A stretch of 7,628 nt of DNA. Source: CAYOBW01 sp964402115 (GTDB lineage Bacteria > Verrucomicrobiota > Kiritimatiellia > UBA8416 > CAYOBW01). The notes under the pieces are model-generated. The model saw only the letters and a list, made by a program, of their open reading frames with translations. It was not told the origin of the DNA and searched no databases. The stretch is from NCBI GenBank assembly GCA_964402115.1, contig CAYOBW010000329.1:1-7628 (forward strand), given 5' to 3'. The position numbers and the translations under genes are program-made. Positions 5,617-7,628 of this stretch are shown here, in pieces. The number at the start of each line of letters is the position of its first letter. Positions within the stretch are counted from its first letter, which is position 1.

Positions 5617-7416
5617 GTCACGCCGCGTGCTCTCGTCGGCCAGATACCGACCATCGCCATCACGCCGGTGGCGGACGGGCGGACAGGCGCCTACGAGTCC
5701 AACGTGGCCGGCACCTGGCTCATGGTGGAGCGCGTCACGAAGCTGATCATGGAGAACGTCCGGCTGCCCGACGGAACCCCGGTGCGCGTCGTCGCCGCCC
5801 CGGAAATCGTTTACGGCCCGCGCACGGCCGCGCTCGCCCAAGCCTACTACGCCACGCAGGGTGTCAGCGCCAACATCTGGGTCAGCCGGAGCTGGGCCTA
5901 CTCGGACGAGCTGATGGGCGCCATGATGGGCATCGGCAGCTCCGAGTGGCAGCAGGCCGCGTACGGTCTGAACCAGACCGACCGCCCCGGCGCCGTCTGG
6001 CTGAAGGCCTTCACGGCGGCGATGGACGAGAAGAAGCGCCCCATTTTCTCGATCTACAGCCCTGACCTCGAGGACGAAAACGGCCCGATGAACGCCTACG
6101 TGTCCGAGCGCCTCATCCGCTTCGCGCGCGCCGCGGCCGCCGTCGCAGAGATGCGTGGCAAGAACTACCTCTCGGTCGGCAGCGTCTCGATGGGCATCAT
6201 CGGCTCCGACGTCCGCCGCAACCTCATGCTCCAGTACCTGGGCATGGGCACGGTCTCCTACGACATGGTCGGCGTGAAGGGCCGCATGGACAGGGGCCTC
6301 TACGACGCCGAGGAACTGGAGCGCGCGGTGGCGTTCATGCGCCGCTTCGCCATCGACTTCGGCGCGGGGCAGCGGCCCGGCGCCAACGACGACCTGCTGC
6401 GCGACTGCTGCAAGATGACCCTCATCGTGCGCGACCTGATGATCGGCAACCCGAAACTGGCGGACGCGGCGTACGGCCGCAAGTGCGGGTTCAAGGCCGA
6501 TGTGGAGTTTGCGCAGGGCACGAACGCCATCGCGGCCGGCACCCAGGGCCAGCGGCAGTGGACGGACCTCTACCCCAACTACGACCTGACCGAATCCGTG
6601 CTGTGCAGCTCGTTCGACTGGAACGGCTACCGCGCGCCCTTCATCGTGGCGACGGAGAACGACTCGAAGAACGCCATCGGCATGCTGATCGCGAACCTGC
6701 TCTCCGGGATGCCGCAGCTCTTCGCCGACATCCGCACGAACTGGACGCCGGCGAGCGTCAAGAAGGCCACGGGCATTGACGTCGCGAAGCTGATTCCGCG
6801 CGGCATCATCGACAAGCGCAATTCGGGCGCGGGCGCGCTGGACTACGCACTCGACGTCTTCAAGATGGTCAAGGGCGGCGGCAAGCTTGGGGCCCAGGGC
6901 ATCCACGCGGCCCTGCTGGCCGACCCCAAGGCGCAGCAGAAGCTCATCGCGCAGGCCATCGCCAACACCACGTACATCGCGGCCAACCTCGAGTACTTCC
7001 CCGGCGACGGCCTGTCGAGCCACTACCGCACGCCGGGCGGCATCCCGATGACGGCCTATCGCTACAACGCCATCGGCGAGCAGCTCACCTGCTCGGTGGT
7101 CGAGGGCGAAACGGTCGAGCTGCCGAAGAAGGTTGCCGACCACATCAGCCGCGTCACGGACCGCACCTGGCCGGAGTCCTACTGGACCCCGCGCGGCATG
7201 ACGTCGTTCGAGTACATGTCCCGCATCGGGCCGAACCACGACGCCAACTCGTTCGGGCTGCTCGGCGCCGACATGCTGACGGTGAACGCCATGCTGCGCA
7301 TCCCGACGGACATGCACAACGTGCCGGCGGCGGATATCTTCCGGCCGACACTGTGGGATCGCTTCGGCGGGGACGACTTCCGCACCTGCGCGTACCTCGG
7401 GCCGGTTTACGCCTGA
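5617..7416 (+). CDS. fucI: L-fucose isomerase-like protein, 5' end lost in the gap
   Basis: Expected to convert L-fucose to L-fuculose (often also D-arabinose to D-ribulose) in the cytoplasm with Mn, the first step of fucose breakdown. 599 residues are visible; E. coli FucI has 591. Numbering from the first visible codon, the metal ligands known from E. coli FucI (E337, D361, H528) correspond to E347 in VATENDS, D371 in LFADIRTNW and H541 in GPNHD. Other family blocks are RPGAVWL, FSIYSPD, KNYLSVGSVSMGI, NAIAAGTQGQRQWTD, SSFDWNG, LRIPTDMHNV and the end YLGPVY. The visible N-terminus (ALVGQIPTIAITPVADGR) already starts slightly before the E. coli N-terminus by alignment, so few residues are missing. 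The N-terminal third is divergent: E. coli IRPVIDGR and RESL become ITPVADGR and YESN. Substrate preference is therefore less sure than family. Confidence 0.92.
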   Translation, partial: VTPRALVGQIPTIAITPVADGRTGAYESNVAGTWLMVERVTKLIMENVRLPDGTPVRVVAAPEIVYGPRTAALAQAYYATQGVSANIWVSRSWAYSDELMGAMMGIGSSEWQQAAYGLNQTDRPGAVWLKAFTAAMDEKKRPIFSIYSPDLEDENGPMNAYVSERLIRFARAAAAVAEMRGKNYLSVGSVSMGIIGSDVRRNLMLQYLGMGTVSYDMVGVKGRMDRGLYDAEELERAVAFMRRFAIDFGAGQRPGANDDLLRDCCKMTLIVRDLMIGNPKLADAAYGRKCGFKADVEFAQGTNAIAAGTQGQRQWTDLYPNYDLTESVLCSSFDWNGYRAPFIVATENDSKNAIGMLIANLLSGMPQLFADIRTNWTPASVKKATGIDVAKLIPRGIIDKRNSGAGALDYALDVFKMVKGGGKLGAQGIHAALLADPKAQQKLIAQAIANTTYIAANLEYFPGDGLSSHYRTPGGIPMTAYRYNAIGEQLTCSVVEGETVELPKKVADHISRVTDRTWPESYWTPRGMTSFEYMSRIGPNHDANSFGLLGADMLTVNAMLRIPTDMHNVPAADIFRPTLWDRFGGDDFRTCAYLGPVYA

Positions 7417-7430
7417 GGCGTGCTTGCTGA

Positions 7431-7477
7431 CATGCCCCGGCTACCGCAGACTGGCAAGCCTGCGGTGCCGGGGTGTG
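7431..7477 (+). terminator. Strong long hairpin after fucose isomerase
   Basis: CCCCGGCTACCGCAG (7435-7449) pairs with CTGCGGTGCCGGGG (7460-7473) over 14 bp, with a single bulged T at 7442 and a 10-base loop. Four more pairs including two G-U extend the base to 7431 and 7477. It begins 14 bases past the isomerase stop. It lacks a T run afterwards, so it may act as a U-less terminator, an mRNA 3' end stabiliser, or a copy of a dispersed palindromic repeat. Confidence 0.6.
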
Positions 7478-7511
7478 CTGGATCCCGTGCGACCGAAAGC
7501 CGTTCGGCCGA

Positions 7512-7532
7512 GAAACGGACGTAGCCCGTTTC
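7512..7532 (+). terminator. Second hairpin with pyrimidine-rich tail
   Basis: GAAACGG (7512-7518) and CCGTTTC (7526-7532) form a perfect 7-bp stem with a 7-base loop, followed by CATTTCTCCCCT. The tail is pyrimidine-rich but not a true T run. It could be a back-up terminator for the isomerase transcript, or a terminator in the other direction for a converging gene beyond the window, or part of a repeat. Confidence 0.35.
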
Positions 7533-7628
7533 CATTTCTCCCCTGTCATTCGACACAATATTCTTAGGTGCGATGCACGACGACCGTTTGGTGACGGCTT
7601 GAGCCGCCGAGCGGAAGCCCCCCAGCCG

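Larger units (their letters stand above)
7417..7628. other. Non-coding flank after the isomerase, three stem-loops
   Basis: No supported gene. From left to right there are hairpins at 7431-7477, 7493-7507 (CCGAA/TTCGG, 5-base loop) and 7512-7532, then a patch around 7533-7570 that is poorer in GC than the rest of the window (CACAATATTCTTAGG). The patch could carry a promoter for a gene beyond the right edge or mark the end of a mobile or repeated element; nothing here decides it. Confidence 0.55.

Noticed and set aside
5269..7317. Minus-strand open frame of 682 codons opposite the isomerase
   Set aside because: Antisense to the isomerase, crosses the N gap, and has Arg/Val/Asp-rich noise composition.
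4915..7416. Plus-strand open frame of 833 codons through the N gap
   Set aside because: Its first part is an out-of-frame reading of the thioredoxin-like gene and its middle is N. Only the part from 5617 onward is real (fucose isomerase).
7408..7628. Minus-strand frame open to the right edge, possibly the end of a converging gene
   Set aside because: The translation runs over all three hairpins and has no family motif. It would end inside the isomerase gene. More likely non-coding.

Overview
The window is GC-rich (about two-thirds G+C by eye), tightly biased toward G/C in third codon positions, and comes from a draft or metagenomic scaffold: positions 5517-5616 are exactly 100 N, the usual placeholder for a gap of unknown size. 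A secreted GH2 beta-galactosidase carrying a LamG domain, a nucleoredoxin-like lipoprotein candidate and a sugar isomerase fit a glycan-degrading environmental bacterium. The style suggests the Planctomycetes/Verrucomicrobia/Lentisphaerae (PVC) group, but there is no rRNA or marker gene, so this is a weak inference.

Layout. Positions 1-203 are non-coding and rich in GC palindromes. On the minus strand, 883-204 is a two-gene toxin-antitoxin operon: a Phd/YefM-type antitoxin, then a PIN-domain (VapC/FitB-type) toxin. The two genes overlap by 4 bases (GTGA), and the operon has its own promoter, whose -10 region sits on a TGTACA palindrome. Upstream of it, also on the minus strand, 4691-966 encodes a 1241-residue exported LacZ-type beta-galactosidase with a lectin-like LamG domain inserted near the end of the catalytic barrel. 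Its stop codon lies in a perfect 15-bp tandem duplication. A 194-bp divergent intergenic region separates it from a plus-strand gene (4886-5461) for a 191-residue exported thioredoxin-fold protein with a WCPPC active site, followed by a hairpin just before the gap. After the gap, 5617-7416 encodes an almost complete L-fucose isomerase-like protein lacking only its extreme N-terminus. Positions 7417-7628 are non-coding and hold three consecutive stem-loops.

How the genes may work together. The beta-galactosidase probably releases galactose outside the cytoplasm. The isomerase would feed L-fucose (or a related sugar such as D-arabinose) into ketose catabolism in the cytoplasm. This fits use of fucose- and galactose-containing glycans, but the two genes are on opposite strands with a gap of unknown size between them, so co-regulation is not shown. 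The toxin-antitoxin pair and the thioredoxin-like gene look like independent units. I found no CRISPR array, tRNA, rRNA, transposase or clearly novel multi-gene system. The most notable items are the nested lectin insertion in the beta-galactosidase, the divergent fucose isomerase, the antitoxin operator architecture, the stop-codon duplication and the palindromes at both window ends.
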